DNA from: Mycobacterium botniense
GTDB taxonomy: Bacteria; Actinomycetota; Actinomycetes; Mycobacteriales; Mycobacteriaceae
Direction of reading: 5' to 3'
DNA length: 64,000 nt
Assembly: GCF_010723305.1 (NCBI RefSeq)
Contig: NZ_BLKW01000002.1
Coordinates: forward strand, 186,001-250,000
Shown here: in pieces, positions 41,160-50,165 of the stretch
Layout: every line of letters begins with the position of its first letter
How positions within the stretch are numbered: position 1 is the stretch's first letter
Translations under genes and position numbers: made by a program
Notes under the pieces: model-generated
What the model saw: the letters and a program-made list of their open reading frames with translations, nothing else
Database searches by the model: none
What the model was told of the DNA's origin: nothing

Positions 41160-41197
41160 GACACCTCCCCGACGCAGGCTCACCGACCCGGCGCGAC

Positions 41198-42271
41198 TCA
41201 CACATCCGACGAGTAGCGGATGCCGCCATCGGGAATACACACCCCGGGCCATACCCGCGCACCACGAAGCAGCTCGCAGCGCGCGCCGATGTCGGCCCCG
41301 TCACCGACCACACCGTCGCGGATGAGTGCCCGCGGACCGATGCGGGCACCGAACCCGATGATCGAGCGCTCGATTACGCTGCCGGCCTCGATCCGCACCC
41401 CGTCGAAGATGACCGCTCCGTCCAAGCGGACACCGGGGCCGATCTCGGCGCCCCGCCCGACGGCCGTGCCGCCGATCAATACCGCTCCCGGCGATACCGC
41501 CGCACCGTCGTGCACCAGGGACTCCCCGCGATGCCCGCGCAGCGCCGGTGAGGGGGCGATACCGCGCACCAGGTCTGCCGATCCGCGCACGAAGTCTTCG
41601 GGTGTGCCCATATCACGCCAGTAGGCGGAGTCGACGTAGCCGCAGATGGTGACGCCTTCGGAAAGCAGCGCCGGAAACACCTCACGTTCGAGCGATACCT
41701 CCCGGCCGGTGGGTATCCGGTGGATCATCGCGCGCGAGAAGACATAGCAGCCGGCGTTGATCTGGTCGGTTGGCGGATCCTGGGTCTTCTCCAAAAATGC
41801 GGTGACCCTGCCGTCCTCGGTGGGCACACAGCCAAATGCCCGCGGGTCGGAAACCCGCACCAGATGCAGGGTGATGTCGGCGTGGTTGCTGCGGTGGTAA
41901 GCCACCAGCTGGCCCAGATCCGCCCCGGAGAGCACATCACCGTTGAACACCATCACGGTGTCATGGCGCAGATGGCTGACGACGTTGGCGATCCCGCCGC
42001 CGGTCCCCAACGGACGCTCCTCGGTGACATAGTCGATCTGCAGCCCCAGCTTGGATCCGTCCCCGAACTCCGCCTCGAACACCGCGGGCTGGTAGGAGGT
42101 GCCCAGCACCACATGCTCGATCCCGGCCGCGGCGATCCGCGACAACAAGTGGGTCAACAGCGGCAGTCCCGCGGTCGGCAGCATCGGTTTGGGCACCGAC
42201 AGCGTCAGCGGCCGCAGCCGCGTGCCCTTTCCGCCCACCAGGACCACCGCATCCACGTCGGGCTCTGCCAC
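41198..42271 (-). CDS. manB: Mannose-1-phosphate guanylyltransferase (GDP-mannose pyrophosphorylase)
   Basis: Makes GDP-mannose from mannose-1-phosphate and GTP. 357 residues, as Rv3264c (359). N-terminal nucleotidyltransferase domain with VLVGGKGTRLRPLTLSVPKP, FNGDVLSG and YWRDMGTPEDF; C-terminal left-handed beta-helix hexapeptide repeats (from about 260; ALIGGTAVGRGAEIGPGVRL style). The GTG at 42271 is one base beyond the wbbL stop codon, so it is coupled to it. Third gene of rmlD-wbbL-manB; joins mannose supply with linker synthesis. Confidence 0.95.
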   Translation of the reverse strand: MAEPDVDAVVLVGGKGTRLRPLTLSVPKPMLPTAGLPLLTHLLSRIAAAGIEHVVLGTSYQPAVFEAEFGDGSKLGLQIDYVTEERPLGTGGGIANVVSHLRHDTVMVFNGDVLSGADLGQLVAYHRSNHADITLHLVRVSDPRAFGCVPTEDGRVTAFLEKTQDPPTDQINAGCYVFSRAMIHRIPTGREVSLEREVFPALLSEGVTICGYVDSAYWRDMGTPEDFVRGSADLVRGIAPSPALRGHRGESLVHDGAAVSPGAVLIGGTAVGRGAEIGPGVRLDGAVIFDGVRIEAGSVIERSIIGFGARIGPRALIRDGVVGDGADIGARCELLRGARVWPGVCIPDGGIRYSSDV

Positions 42272-42272
42272 C

Positions 42273-43151
42273 TCAATGCCGCCCTTCTGCCCGCCGCGCG
42301 CGGCGCGCCAACAACCGCGCCCGGGTTGCCAACCCGGCACGCATCGCCCATCGCAGGGGGGCTCGCCACCACCCCGAATGCCGGTCGGCAAGGAATATAT
42401 ACGTGCTTTTATGATGGGCCGCCAAATGGCCGATCGGGTCGCGGCCGGTGGAATGAGCCTGGTGATGCAGCACTTCTGCTGAGGGCACGTAGACGTTCAG
42501 CCAACCCGCTTTGTGGAGCCGGTCACCGAGGTCGACATCCTCGAAGTACATGAAGTAGCGCTCGTCGAAGCCGCCGACCTGCTCGAAAGCTGTGCGGCGC
42601 ACCAGCAGACACGACCCGGATAACCAACCCACCGGGCGTTCGCTGGGCTCCAGGTGCTGTTGACGGTAGCTGGTCGACCACGGATTGTTGCGCCAGACCG
42701 GACCGATCACCGCATGCATTCCCCCGCGAATCAGGCTGGGCACGTGCCGTGCTGACGGATACACCGAGCCGTCGGGCTCCCGGATGAGCGGGCCCAGCGT
42801 GGCCGCCCGCGGCCAGCGAGCGGCGGCACCGAGCAAAGCGTCGATGCTGCCCGGCCCCCATTGCACATCCGGGTTCGCCACGATAAACCACTCGTCGGCG
42901 ACTCCCTCTTCAGCAAGCCGGGCCACCGCGCGGTTCACCGCCGTTCCGTACCCGAGGTTGGCGCCGGTGGAAAACAGCCGCACGTTGGGGTAGCGCTCAA
43001 GCGCCGCCTGCGGTGCCCCGTCGGTGGAGCCGTTGTCCGCCAGCAGCACACTCACTGGCCGCTCGGTGGCCAGCGACAACGAAGCCAAGAAACGTTCGAG
43101 ATGCGGGCCCGGAGAGTAGGTCACCGTCACCACCGGCAGGACGTCGCTCAC
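42273..43151 (-). CDS. wbbL: Rhamnosyltransferase WbbL (arabinogalactan linker)
   Basis: Adds L-rhamnose from dTDP-rhamnose to decaprenyl-PP-GlcNAc, forming the linker between peptidoglycan and arabinogalactan; essential. 292 residues, GT-A family 2 fold: VTYSPGPHLERFLASL, LLADNGSTDG, ANPDVQWGPGSIDALL and GWLSGSCLLVRR with FDERYFMYFEDVDLGDRL. The GTG at 43151 gives the conserved SDVLPVVTVTYSPG start; the longer open frame runs into rmlD. Corresponds to Rv3265c. Confidence 0.95.
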   Translation of the reverse strand: MSDVLPVVTVTYSPGPHLERFLASLSLATERPVSVLLADNGSTDGAPQAALERYPNVRLFSTGANLGYGTAVNRAVARLAEEGVADEWFIVANPDVQWGPGSIDALLGAAARWPRAATLGPLIREPDGSVYPSARHVPSLIRGGMHAVIGPVWRNNPWSTSYRQQHLEPSERPVGWLSGSCLLVRRTAFEQVGGFDERYFMYFEDVDLGDRLHKAGWLNVYVPSAEVLHHQAHSTGRDPIGHLAAHHKSTYIFLADRHSGWWRAPLRWAMRAGLATRARLLARRARRAEGRH

Positions 43152-43167
43152 GGCTTGAGGGTAACGG

Positions 43168-44037
43168 TCAGCGGCTGAGCGCATCGGCAAGTGCGTCGCG
43201 CCACGGCCGCAGCGGTGACAATCCGGCCTGCACCGACAGCCGGCTCGACAGCGCCGAGTACCGCGGCCGTGCCGCCGGGCGCGGATAGTCGTCACTGCTG
43301 ACCGGGCGCACCCGCCGCGGGTCGGCACCGAGTTCCTCGAACACGGCCCGGGCTTGCCCGAACCGGGTCACCGCGCCCTCGTTGGCGGCATGCACGACGG
43401 GAGCGTGCACGTATCCGTCGGCGACCTGCAGCAGCGCGACGACCAGGTCGGCGACATAGGTCGGTGAGCCGGTCTGGTCGTCCACGACGTCCACGGTGCT
43501 GCCGCCCGCCGCCAGCCGGCGCATGGCGGCGACGAAGTCCTTGCCGGTCCCGCCGGTGTAGACCCAGGCGGTGCGCACCACAGTAGCGTTCGGAAGTGTT
43601 GCGAGAACAGCCAGTTCGCCGGAGAGCTTGGTGCGGCCGTACACGCTCAGCGGCCCGGTCTCATCGCCGGGCTCATACGGGCGCGGCGGTGAATCCCCGA
43701 ACTCACCGCTGAACACGTAGTCCGTGGAGATGTGAATCAGCCGGGCGCCGGCCCGCGCGCACGCCCGCGCGATGTATTCCGGGCCGCGCACGTTGACCGC
43801 GTAGGCCCTGGAGGCGTCGCTTTCGGCGCCGTCGACATCGGTGTAGGCCGCGCAATTCACCACCACATCGCCGGGCTGGATGATCTGCTCGGCGGCGGCG
43901 CGATCGGTAATATCCCATTGCGCGGAGGTCAGTGCCAGCACGTCACGGCCCTGACCAGTGGCCTCGGCCGCCAGACAACTCCCGACCTGTCCACCGGCCC
44001 CAGAGATAACGATCCTGCCGGCGCGGGTCCCAGACAC
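43168..44037 (-). CDS. rmlD: dTDP-4-dehydrorhamnose reductase
   Basis: Last step of dTDP-L-rhamnose synthesis, NADPH-dependent. 289 residues, extended SDR fold. GAGGQVGS nucleotide loop, NCAAYTDVDGAE, STDYVFSG and the catalytic YGRTK are present; QTGSPTYVADLV is also typical. The GTG at 44037 has AGGAGG five bases upstream. It supplies the substrate of WbbL, encoded 16 bases downstream. Corresponds to Rv3266c. Confidence 0.95.
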   Translation of the reverse strand: MSGTRAGRIVISGAGGQVGSCLAAEATGQGRDVLALTSAQWDITDRAAAEQIIQPGDVVVNCAAYTDVDGAESDASRAYAVNVRGPEYIARACARAGARLIHISTDYVFSGEFGDSPPRPYEPGDETGPLSVYGRTKLSGELAVLATLPNATVVRTAWVYTGGTGKDFVAAMRRLAAGGSTVDVVDDQTGSPTYVADLVVALLQVADGYVHAPVVHAANEGAVTRFGQARAVFEELGADPRRVRPVSSDDYPRPAARPRYSALSSRLSVQAGLSPLRPWRDALADALSR

Positions 44038-44128
44038 CGCTCCTCCTCACCGCTTCGCTTGGTCACCGGCGCGGTGTCGAGTCTGGCACGCCGGACACGC
44101 GCTCCCCACCCCGGGGCTGTTACGCAAG

Positions 44129-44134
44129 TAATCT
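44129..44134 (+). promoter_or_regulatory. Putative leaderless promoter -10 of lcp1
   Basis: TAATCT with six bases to the ATG at 44141. It is the best -10 match among the leaderless candidates in this window. Confidence 0.45.
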
Positions 44135-44140
44135 GAAGTG

Positions 44141-45601
44141 ATGCCTGCGCAACGTGTGGTCCGTGCGATTGCGACCGCGGCGGCCGTCGCCGTCGTGCTC
44201 GGCACCGGGGTGGCGTGGAGCAAGGTCCGCTCGTTCGAAGACGGCATCAACCACATCTTCGCCCCGTCGCTGGGCCGGGGGGGCGACGACGGCGCCATCG
44301 ACATCCTGCTCGTGGGCGTGGACAGCCGCACCGACGCCCACGGCAACCCGCTGTCGGCCGAGGAACTGGCGACCCTGCGCGCCGGTGACGAGGTGGCCAC
44401 GAACACCGACACCATCATCTTGATCCGCATACCCAACAACGGAAAGTCGGCTACGGCGATCTCGATTCCGCGCGACTCCTACGTGTTGGCGCCCGGTTTG
44501 GGCAAGACCAAGATCAACGGCGTCTACGGCCAGGTCAAAGAAGACAAGCGGGCCAGCCTGGTGCGATCGGGGGTTCCCGAAGTGGAGGCCGAAGCGCAGG
44601 GAACCGAAGCCGGCCGCGAGGCCCTGATCAAAACGGTCGCCGACCTCACCGGCGTGACCGTCGACCATTACGCCGAGATCGGGCTACTAGGTTTCGCCCT
44701 CATCACCGACGCTTTAGGGGGTGTCGATGTATGCCTGAAAGAACCTGTTTACGAACCACTTTCAGGCGCCGACTTTCCGGCCGGCTGGCAGAAACTCAAC
44801 GGCCCGCAAGCGTTGAGCTTCGTGCGGCAACGGCATGACCTCCCGCGAGGCGACCTCGACCGGGTGGTACGCCAGCAGGCAGTGATGGCATCCCTGGCCC
44901 ACCAGATCATCTCCGGCAAGACGCTATCCCACCCGGCCACCGTGGCGCGCCTCCAGCAGGCCATTCAGCGTTCGGTCGTCATCTCCTCGGGCTGGGACAT
45001 CATGGATTTCGTGCAGCAGCTACAGAAACTGGCCGCCGGCAACATCGCCTTTGCCACCATCCCGGTGCTCGATGAAGCCGGCTGGAGCGACGACGGCATG
45101 CACAGCGTGGTCCGGGTGGATCCCCACCAGGTCGCGGAGTGGGTCGCCAGCCTACTGCACCAACAGGATCAGGGTAAAACCGAGCAACTGGCGTATACCC
45201 CCGAGAAAACCACCGCCGACGTGCTCAACGACACTGACATCAACGGCCTGGCTGCCGCGGTGTCAGCGGTGTTGGCCGCCAAAGGTTTTACCCAGGGCAC
45301 TGTCGCCAACAACGAAACCGGGCATGTGACCGCCAGCCAAGTGCGGGCCGCTAAAACCGATGACCTGGGCGCGCAAGCGGTTTCCAAAGACCTCGGCGGC
45401 TTACCGGTCGTCGCCGATCCGACGGTGCCACCCGGGTCGGTGCGGGTGGTGCTGGCCAACGACTACACCGGCCCGGGTTCAGGTCTCGAAGGCGGCACGA
45501 CGGCGTCCACTGCGGCGTCGCAGCAAGCGCCCGACAGCACCGCCCCCCCACCATCGCCGATTATCACCGCCGGCTCGGACCGCCCCGAGTGTGTCAACTG
45601 A
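44141..45601 (+). CDS. lcp1: LytR-CpsA-Psr family ligase Lcp1
   Basis: Attaches arabinogalactan to peptidoglycan by phosphotransfer. 486 residues. An N-terminal membrane segment (about 8-26) anchors the protein. The LCP domain follows: DILLVGVDSRTD, NTDTIILIRIPNNG, AISIPRDSYV, NGVYG, LGGVDVCL and SFVRQRHDLPRGDLDRVVRQQ. The C-terminal LytR_C domain is at about 375-460. A GTG three bases upstream of the ATG is possible. Homologue of Rv3267. It is divergent from the rhamnose/linker genes, matching its role in the next step of wall assembly. Confidence 0.95.
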   Translation: MPAQRVVRAIATAAAVAVVLGTGVAWSKVRSFEDGINHIFAPSLGRGGDDGAIDILLVGVDSRTDAHGNPLSAEELATLRAGDEVATNTDTIILIRIPNNGKSATAISIPRDSYVLAPGLGKTKINGVYGQVKEDKRASLVRSGVPEVEAEAQGTEAGREALIKTVADLTGVTVDHYAEIGLLGFALITDALGGVDVCLKEPVYEPLSGADFPAGWQKLNGPQALSFVRQRHDLPRGDLDRVVRQQAVMASLAHQIISGKTLSHPATVARLQQAIQRSVVISSGWDIMDFVQQLQKLAAGNIAFATIPVLDEAGWSDDGMHSVVRVDPHQVAEWVASLLHQQDQGKTEQLAYTPEKTTADVLNDTDINGLAAAVSAVLAAKGFTQGTVANNETGHVTASQVRAAKTDDLGAQAVSKDLGGLPVVADPTVPPGSVRVVLANDYTGPGSGLEGGTTASTAASQQAPDSTAPPPSPIITAGSDRPECVN

Positions 45602-45602
45602 C

Positions 45603-46319
45603 GTGCGCACACTCAGCGGGGCGATCCTCGACCCGATCCTGCGCACCGATCCGGTGGGGCCGCTGATCACCTACTACGACGATGCCAGCGGCGAACGCAT
45701 CGAGCTGTCCGCGGCGACGCTGGCCAACTGGGCCGCCAAAACCGGCAATCTGTTGCGCGACGAGTTCGGCGGCGGCCCGGACAGCCGGATCGCGGTGTTG
45801 CTGCCGGCCCACTGGCAGACCGCGGCCGTGCTGTTCGGGGTGTGGTGGATCGGCGCGGACGTCGTCCTCGGTGGCCCGCAGGCCGACATCGCCTTGTGCA
45901 CCGCCGACCAGCTTGCCCGGGCCGAGAGCCTCGTCGGCGCCGACGGTGCGGTGGCGGTGCTTTCGCTGGACCCGCTGGGCCGGGCAGCGCCGGACCTGCC
46001 GGTGGGCGTCACCGACTTCGCCACCGCGGTGCGGACGCATGGCGATCAGATCGTTCCCGAACGCCGCCCCGGTCCGGCTCTGGCTGGCCGATCGGTCGAC
46101 GACATCCTCGCTGACTGCCAAAGATCCGCTGCCGCCAGGGGTGTGACGGCAGCCGATCGGGTGCTCTCGGCGATGCCATGGGCCACTGCACCCGAGCTGA
46201 TTGACGGTTTGCTCGCGATTTTCGCTGCCGGCGCATCGCTGGTGCAGGTCGCCCACCTGGATCGCTCGGCGTTGCACCGCAAGATCGAGACGGAGAAGAT
46301 CACCCGCGTCATTGACTAG
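45603..46319 (+). CDS. TIGR03089 family protein (Rv3268 type)
   Basis: 238 residues, function unknown. Similar to the N-terminal half of AMP-binding (acyl-CoA ligase) enzymes: LITYYDDASGERIELSAATLANWAAK, RIAVLLPAHWQTAAVLFGVWWIGADVV. The ATP-binding and catalytic half is absent, so it is not expected to be an active ligase. The GTG at 45603 is one base beyond the lcp1 stop codon, so it is co-expressed with lcp1 and may have an envelope-related role (inference). Confidence 0.82.
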   Translation: MRTLSGAILDPILRTDPVGPLITYYDDASGERIELSAATLANWAAKTGNLLRDEFGGGPDSRIAVLLPAHWQTAAVLFGVWWIGADVVLGGPQADIALCTADQLARAESLVGADGAVAVLSLDPLGRAAPDLPVGVTDFATAVRTHGDQIVPERRPGPALAGRSVDDILADCQRSAAARGVTAADRVLSAMPWATAPELIDGLLAIFAAGASLVQVAHLDRSALHRKIETEKITRVID

Positions 46320-46735
46320 ACCCGCGAACGCTTTATGAGCAATCCTGTTGCCTGACAACGTGAGAACGCTCGACCTCTGGATCCGCGATCCACTGCGGCA
46401 GAACAGTCCGTCCTACGGTAACCAACCCGCGCATATCAGACTCGACACCCGCGTCGACACACTCGCCAACCGGGACGATTCGGTCAACCGGAAGCGCGCC
46501 CGGCGACGGCCGCGGCGCCTGCTTCCCCCTGCCCACTTGACACAACGAATTACCTACTCAGCGTGTCGAACAACGCTGGTGGTGTTCGGCACCGCCGTTC
46601 TCGGGCGTCGTCGGTTCAGGCCGCGGATGCGGTGTGAACGCCGGTGCCGGAAATCGCGGCGCACGGTGGCGACCCGGTGATGATGCCGGCCCAACCGGGC
46701 GGCGGTCACGGCCTCACCGCCCGCATATTTTCATG
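46320..46735. other. 416-bp stretch without a recognised gene
   Basis: Between the TIGR03089 gene and the pacL1-ctpC promoter. A 110-codon plus-strand frame exists (46348-46680), but it is Arg-rich without recognisable domain and without a good ribosome-binding site. I see no RNA gene or repeat. Confidence 0.5.
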
Positions 46736-46764
46736 TTGATATAGCAATATTTCTATGTTATCGT
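46736..46764 (+). promoter_or_regulatory. Promoter and probable metal-responsive operator of pacL1-ctpC
   Basis: TTGATA (46736-46741), 17 bases, TATCGT (46759-46764). The spacer is unusually AT-rich and contains an imperfect inverted repeat ATATAG-N8-CTATGT, of the kind bound by ArsR/SmtB metal sensors. Zinc induction of the homologous M. tuberculosis operon is known; the sensor acting here is not identified. Confidence 0.5.
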
Positions 46765-46811
46765 GCGGCGCATAACCTGCCAAGCAGGCAGACCGGGAGG
46801 AAGGTTGATCG

Positions 46812-47093
46812 ATGCCGGGGCACGGGTTCTTCACCAAGGCAGCCACCACACTGCTCACCGGGCTGGTCGGGGCGACCGCCTACGAGGTACTGCGCAAAGC
46901 GGTGGCCAAAGCGCCATTGCACGGGACCGCGGTCACGGCGGCCGAGTGGGGCCTGCGCGGCACCCGCCGCGCCGAAGAAGCCGCCGAATCGGCCCGGCTG
47001 AAACTCGCCGACATCATGGCGGAGGCGCGTGAACGTATCGGTGAAGAGGCGCCGACGCCGGCCCTCACCGATATCGAAGACCACGAACACTGA
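46812..47093 (+). CDS. pacL1: PacL1-type zinc chaperone of the CtpC efflux platform
   Basis: 93 residues, as Rv3269. N-terminal membrane helix (about 8-27, AATTLLTGLVGATAYEVLRKAV), an Ala/Glu-rich helical middle (RAEEAAESARLKLADIMAEARE) that promotes clustering, and an acidic-His tail DIEDHEH. In M. tuberculosis PacL1 binds zinc through a C-terminal Asp/His motif (recalled as DLHDHDH) and stabilises the CtpC P-ATPase in membrane patches. Here the tail has two His and more Glu, so metal affinity may differ. AGGAAGG precedes the ATG; ctpC starts 6 bp downstream. Confidence 0.92.
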   Translation: MPGHGFFTKAATTLLTGLVGATAYEVLRKAVAKAPLHGTAVTAAEWGLRGTRRAEEAAESARLKLADIMAEARERIGEEAPTPALTDIEDHEH

Positions 47094-47099
47094 GGTCCT

Positions 47100-49295
47100 A
47101 TGAGCACTGATGTTCGCGTGCCCGACAGCTCCGGGCCGGCTGCCGGGTGGCCCGGGGTGCAGATCGTCTCGGATGCGGCCGGGCGGATGCGGGTCGCTGT
47201 CTCGTGGGTGCGCGCGAATCCCCGCCGCGCGGTCGCGGTCGAAGAAGCCGTGGGCCAGCAGCACGGGGTCCGTGTGGTACACGCGTACCCCCGTACCGGA
47301 TCTGTGGTCGTGTGGTATTCGCCCAAGCGCTGTGACCGCTCCGCGGTCCTGGCGGCGATCACGGAGGCCGCGCACATCGCTGACGCGCTGATCCCGGCGC
47401 GCGCGCCGCATTCGTCGGAAATCCGCAATGCTGACGTGCTGCGCATGGCCGTCGGCGGTGCCGCGCTGGCGCTCCTGGGCGTGCGCCGCTACGTGTTCGC
47501 CCGCCCGCCGCTGCTCGGGGCCACCGGTCGGCTGGCCGCCACCGGTGTCACGATCTTCACCGGGTATCCGTTCCTGCGCGGCGCCTTGCGCTCGATCGGC
47601 TCGGGTCGCGCCGGCACCGACGCGCTGGTGTCAGCGGCCACGGTGGCCAGCCTGGTGCTGCGTGAGAACGTGGTCGCGCTGACGGTGCTCTGGCTGCTCA
47701 ATATCGGTGAGTACCTGCAGGATTTGACATTGCGGCGCACCCGCCGGGCCATCTCCGACCTGCTGCGCGGCAGCCAGGACACGGCGTGGATCCGGCTCAC
47801 CGACGGCCCCGACGCGGGCCGCGAAATACAAGTGCCGATCGATTCGGTGCAGATCGGCGACGCGGTGGTGGTGCACGACCACGTGGCGATCCCAGTGGAC
47901 GGCGAGGTCGTCGACGGCGAGGCGGTTGTCGACCAGTCCGCCATCACCGGTGAGACCCTGCCGGTCAGCGTCATCGTCGGATCAACCGTGCATGCCGGTT
48001 CGGTGGTGCTGCGCGGCCGCCTGGTGGTGCGTGCCCGCGCGGTGGGCCAGCACACCGCGATCGGCCGCATCATCGCCCGCGTCGAAGAGGCCCAGCATGA
48101 CCGGGCGCCGATCCAAACTGTCGGCGAGACCTTTTCGCGGCGGTTTGTGCCGACCTCGTTCGTCGTTTCCGCACTCACCTTGGCGATCACCAGGGATGTG
48201 CGGCGCGCGATGACGATGCTGCTCATCGCCTGCCCGTGCGCAGTGGGTCTGGCCACCCCGACCGCGATCAGCGCCGCGATCGGCAACGGTGCCCGCCGCG
48301 GCATCTTGATCAAAGGGGGGTCACACCTTGAGGAGGCCGGGCGGGTCGACGCCATTGTGTTCGACAAAACCGGAACACTCACCGTCGGGCGCCCGGTGGT
48401 GACGAATATCGTCGCCATGCACGAGGATTGGCAGCCCGAGGAAGTCTTGGCGTATGCGGCCAGCTCGGAGATCCACTCACGGCATCCGCTGGCCGAGGCG
48501 GTGATCCGCTCGACCGAAGAACGCCACATCACCATCCCGCCGCACGAGGAGTGCGAGGTGCTGGTCGGCCTGGGCATGCGAACCTGGGCCGACGGCCGCA
48601 CGCTGCTGTTGGGCAGCCCTTCGCTGCTGCAGGCCGAAAACGTTGTGGTGTCGCAAGAAGCGGCAGCATGGGTGAACAAGTTGCGGCGGCAGGCTGAGAC
48701 CCCGCTGCTGCTCGCCGTGGACGGCACCTTGGTGGGATTGATCAGTCTGCGCGACGAAACGCGCCCCGAGGCAGCGGAGGTGTTAAACAAGCTGCGCGCC
48801 AACGGTGTCCGTCGCGTTGTCATGCTCACCGGTGATCATCCCGAAATCGCTGAGGTGGTCGCCCGTGAACTGGGTATCGAGGAGTGGCGCGCTGAAGTGC
48901 TGCCCGAGGACAAGCTCGACGCGGTGCGCCAGCTGCAAAACGAGGGCCACGTCGTGGCCATGGTCGGCGACGGCGTCAACGATGCTCCCGCGCTCGCGGC
49001 CGCCGATATCGGAATCGCCATGGGGCTGGCGGGAACTGATGTCGCGGTGGAAACAGCCGATGTCGCCCTGGCCAACGACGACCTGCAGCGGCTGCTCGAC
49101 GTGCGGGATCTGGGTGCCCGCGCGGTCGAGGTTATCCGGGAAAACTACGCGATGTCGATTGCGGTCAACGCTGCGGGGCTGCTTGTCGGCGCCGGTGGCG
49201 CGCTGTCACCGGTGCTGGCCGCGATCCTGCACAACGCGTCATCGGTGGCGGTGGTCGCCAATAGCTCCCGGCTGATCCGCTACCGCCTGAACTAA
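47100..49295 (+). CDS. ctpC: P1B-type metal efflux ATPase CtpC
   Basis: 731-residue P-type ATPase exporting Zn (and reported Mn) from the cytoplasm. Transmembrane metal site IACPCAVGLATPTA, phosphorylation site FDKTGTLTVGRP, TGET actuator (ITGETLPV), and hinge MVGDGVNDAPALAAADIG. The N-terminal 80 residues have the shape of a heavy-metal domain but lack a CxxC metal motif. It forms an operon with pacL1. Homologue of Rv3270 (718 aa). Needed for zinc tolerance in macrophages in M. tuberculosis. Confidence 0.96.
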   Translation: MSTDVRVPDSSGPAAGWPGVQIVSDAAGRMRVAVSWVRANPRRAVAVEEAVGQQHGVRVVHAYPRTGSVVVWYSPKRCDRSAVLAAITEAAHIADALIPARAPHSSEIRNADVLRMAVGGAALALLGVRRYVFARPPLLGATGRLAATGVTIFTGYPFLRGALRSIGSGRAGTDALVSAATVASLVLRENVVALTVLWLLNIGEYLQDLTLRRTRRAISDLLRGSQDTAWIRLTDGPDAGREIQVPIDSVQIGDAVVVHDHVAIPVDGEVVDGEAVVDQSAITGETLPVSVIVGSTVHAGSVVLRGRLVVRARAVGQHTAIGRIIARVEEAQHDRAPIQTVGETFSRRFVPTSFVVSALTLAITRDVRRAMTMLLIACPCAVGLATPTAISAAIGNGARRGILIKGGSHLEEAGRVDAIVFDKTGTLTVGRPVVTNIVAMHEDWQPEEVLAYAASSEIHSRHPLAEAVIRSTEERHITIPPHEECEVLVGLGMRTWADGRTLLLGSPSLLQAENVVVSQEAAAWVNKLRRQAETPLLLAVDGTLVGLISLRDETRPEAAEVLNKLRANGVRRVVMLTGDHPEIAEVVARELGIEEWRAEVLPEDKLDAVRQLQNEGHVVAMVGDGVNDAPALAAADIGIAMGLAGTDVAVETADVALANDDLQRLLDVRDLGARAVEVIRENYAMSIAVNAAGLLVGAGGALSPVLAAILHNASSVAVVANSSRLIRYRLN

Positions 49296-49345
49296 GGGGG
49301 CCGAGGGCATGCCGCGCCGGGCGTGGCCGGGCCCGCAGCCCCTCG

Positions 49346-50038
49346 TCAGCAGGCGCAGTTCTCGCCGCGCCAGGCCCGGACGCCCTGCCACAGCGCGGCA
49401 GCGGCGATACCCAGACCGATCGCCGGGTCGAGCCACCACCAGCCCGGCCACCTGGCGGTGACCGCGAGACCGGCCAACACCGCGGCGGCCTGGACGCCGC
49501 ACAAATAGTTCTGGGTGCCTTCCCCTGCGGTGGCTGCTGAGCTCAGCCGTGCGGCGAGGCGGTGTTTGGCCCGCCCCAGGATCGGCATCAGCACCGCGGC
49601 GAGCGCTGTCAGCACAATGCCGATCACCGACGTGTCGGGGTGATGCCCGCCGAGCAGGTCGCGAACCGATTCCGCGGCGATATACGGAGCCGCGAGCCAA
49701 AACGACACGGCGACACCGCGTTGCGCACGCGCTTCGGCGATCTCGGAGAGGGTGCGCCAGCCACTAAACCGCCACACCACCATGGCGCTGGCCAGGGCTT
49801 CAGGTGCGCTGCCCAACGCCCATCCGGTCAGCGCTATGGACCCGACCGCCAGGCCCTGCCAGCAGCCCACCGCACCCTCGGCGAGCATCGCGGCCAGGCT
49901 GATCCAGGCCAGTCCCCGCGCCCAGCGAGCCGCGTGGTGCCAGGGGGTCCCCCGCGGTTCCGGGTGGGCCAGCGCAGACACCGCACAGCAGGTGTCGCGC
50001 CCGAGCCCGGCCCGGCTGCTGGGGCGCGAAAAGGTCAC
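49346..50038 (-). CDS. Cation transporter-like membrane protein (Rv3271c type)
   Basis: 230 residues with five or six hydrophobic segments (for example LAWISLAAMLAEGAVGCWQGLAVGSIALTGW, SVIGIVLTALAAVLMPILG, DPAIGLGIAAAALW), related in layout to cation diffusion facilitators but without a full set of metal-binding Asp/His pairs that I can identify; a GHHPD motif sits in one loop. The C-terminus ends ENCAC. The GTG at 50038 follows TACCAT by six bases and gives a length near Rv3271c (222). Convergent with ctpC (50-bp gap), suggesting a linked metal role, which is inferred. Confidence 0.75.
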   Translation of the reverse strand: MTFSRPSSRAGLGRDTCCAVSALAHPEPRGTPWHHAARWARGLAWISLAAMLAEGAVGCWQGLAVGSIALTGWALGSAPEALASAMVVWRFSGWRTLSEIAEARAQRGVAVSFWLAAPYIAAESVRDLLGGHHPDTSVIGIVLTALAAVLMPILGRAKHRLAARLSSAATAGEGTQNYLCGVQAAAVLAGLAVTARWPGWWWLDPAIGLGIAAAALWQGVRAWRGENCAC

Positions 50039-50044
50039 CAGGCG

Positions 50045-50050
50045 ATGGTA
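50045..50050 (-). promoter_or_regulatory. Putative leaderless promoter -10 of the cation transporter-like gene
   Basis: TACCAT on the minus strand, six bases before the GTG at 50038. Confidence 0.4.
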
Positions 50051-50152
50051 GGCGATCAGGTCAGGCGCGGACGCCCCGCCGCCGGTGGCTGGGGTGAACC
50101 ATCGCCGCGCGCAAGCCGACACGGCGTCCCCGGCTCGCCGATAGCGGCTCGT

Positions 50153-50158
50153 TACCCT
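50153..50158 (+). promoter_or_regulatory. Putative leaderless promoter -10 of the methyltransferase gene
   Basis: TACCCT with seven bases to the ATG at 50166. It is divergent from the transporter-like gene's promoter about 100 bp away. Confidence 0.4.
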
Positions 50159-50165
50159 GGCTGGT

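Noticed and set aside
46348..46680. 110-codon plus-strand frame between the TIGR03089 gene and pacL1
   Set aside because: Arg-rich, no domain, no ribosome-binding site; treated as non-coding.
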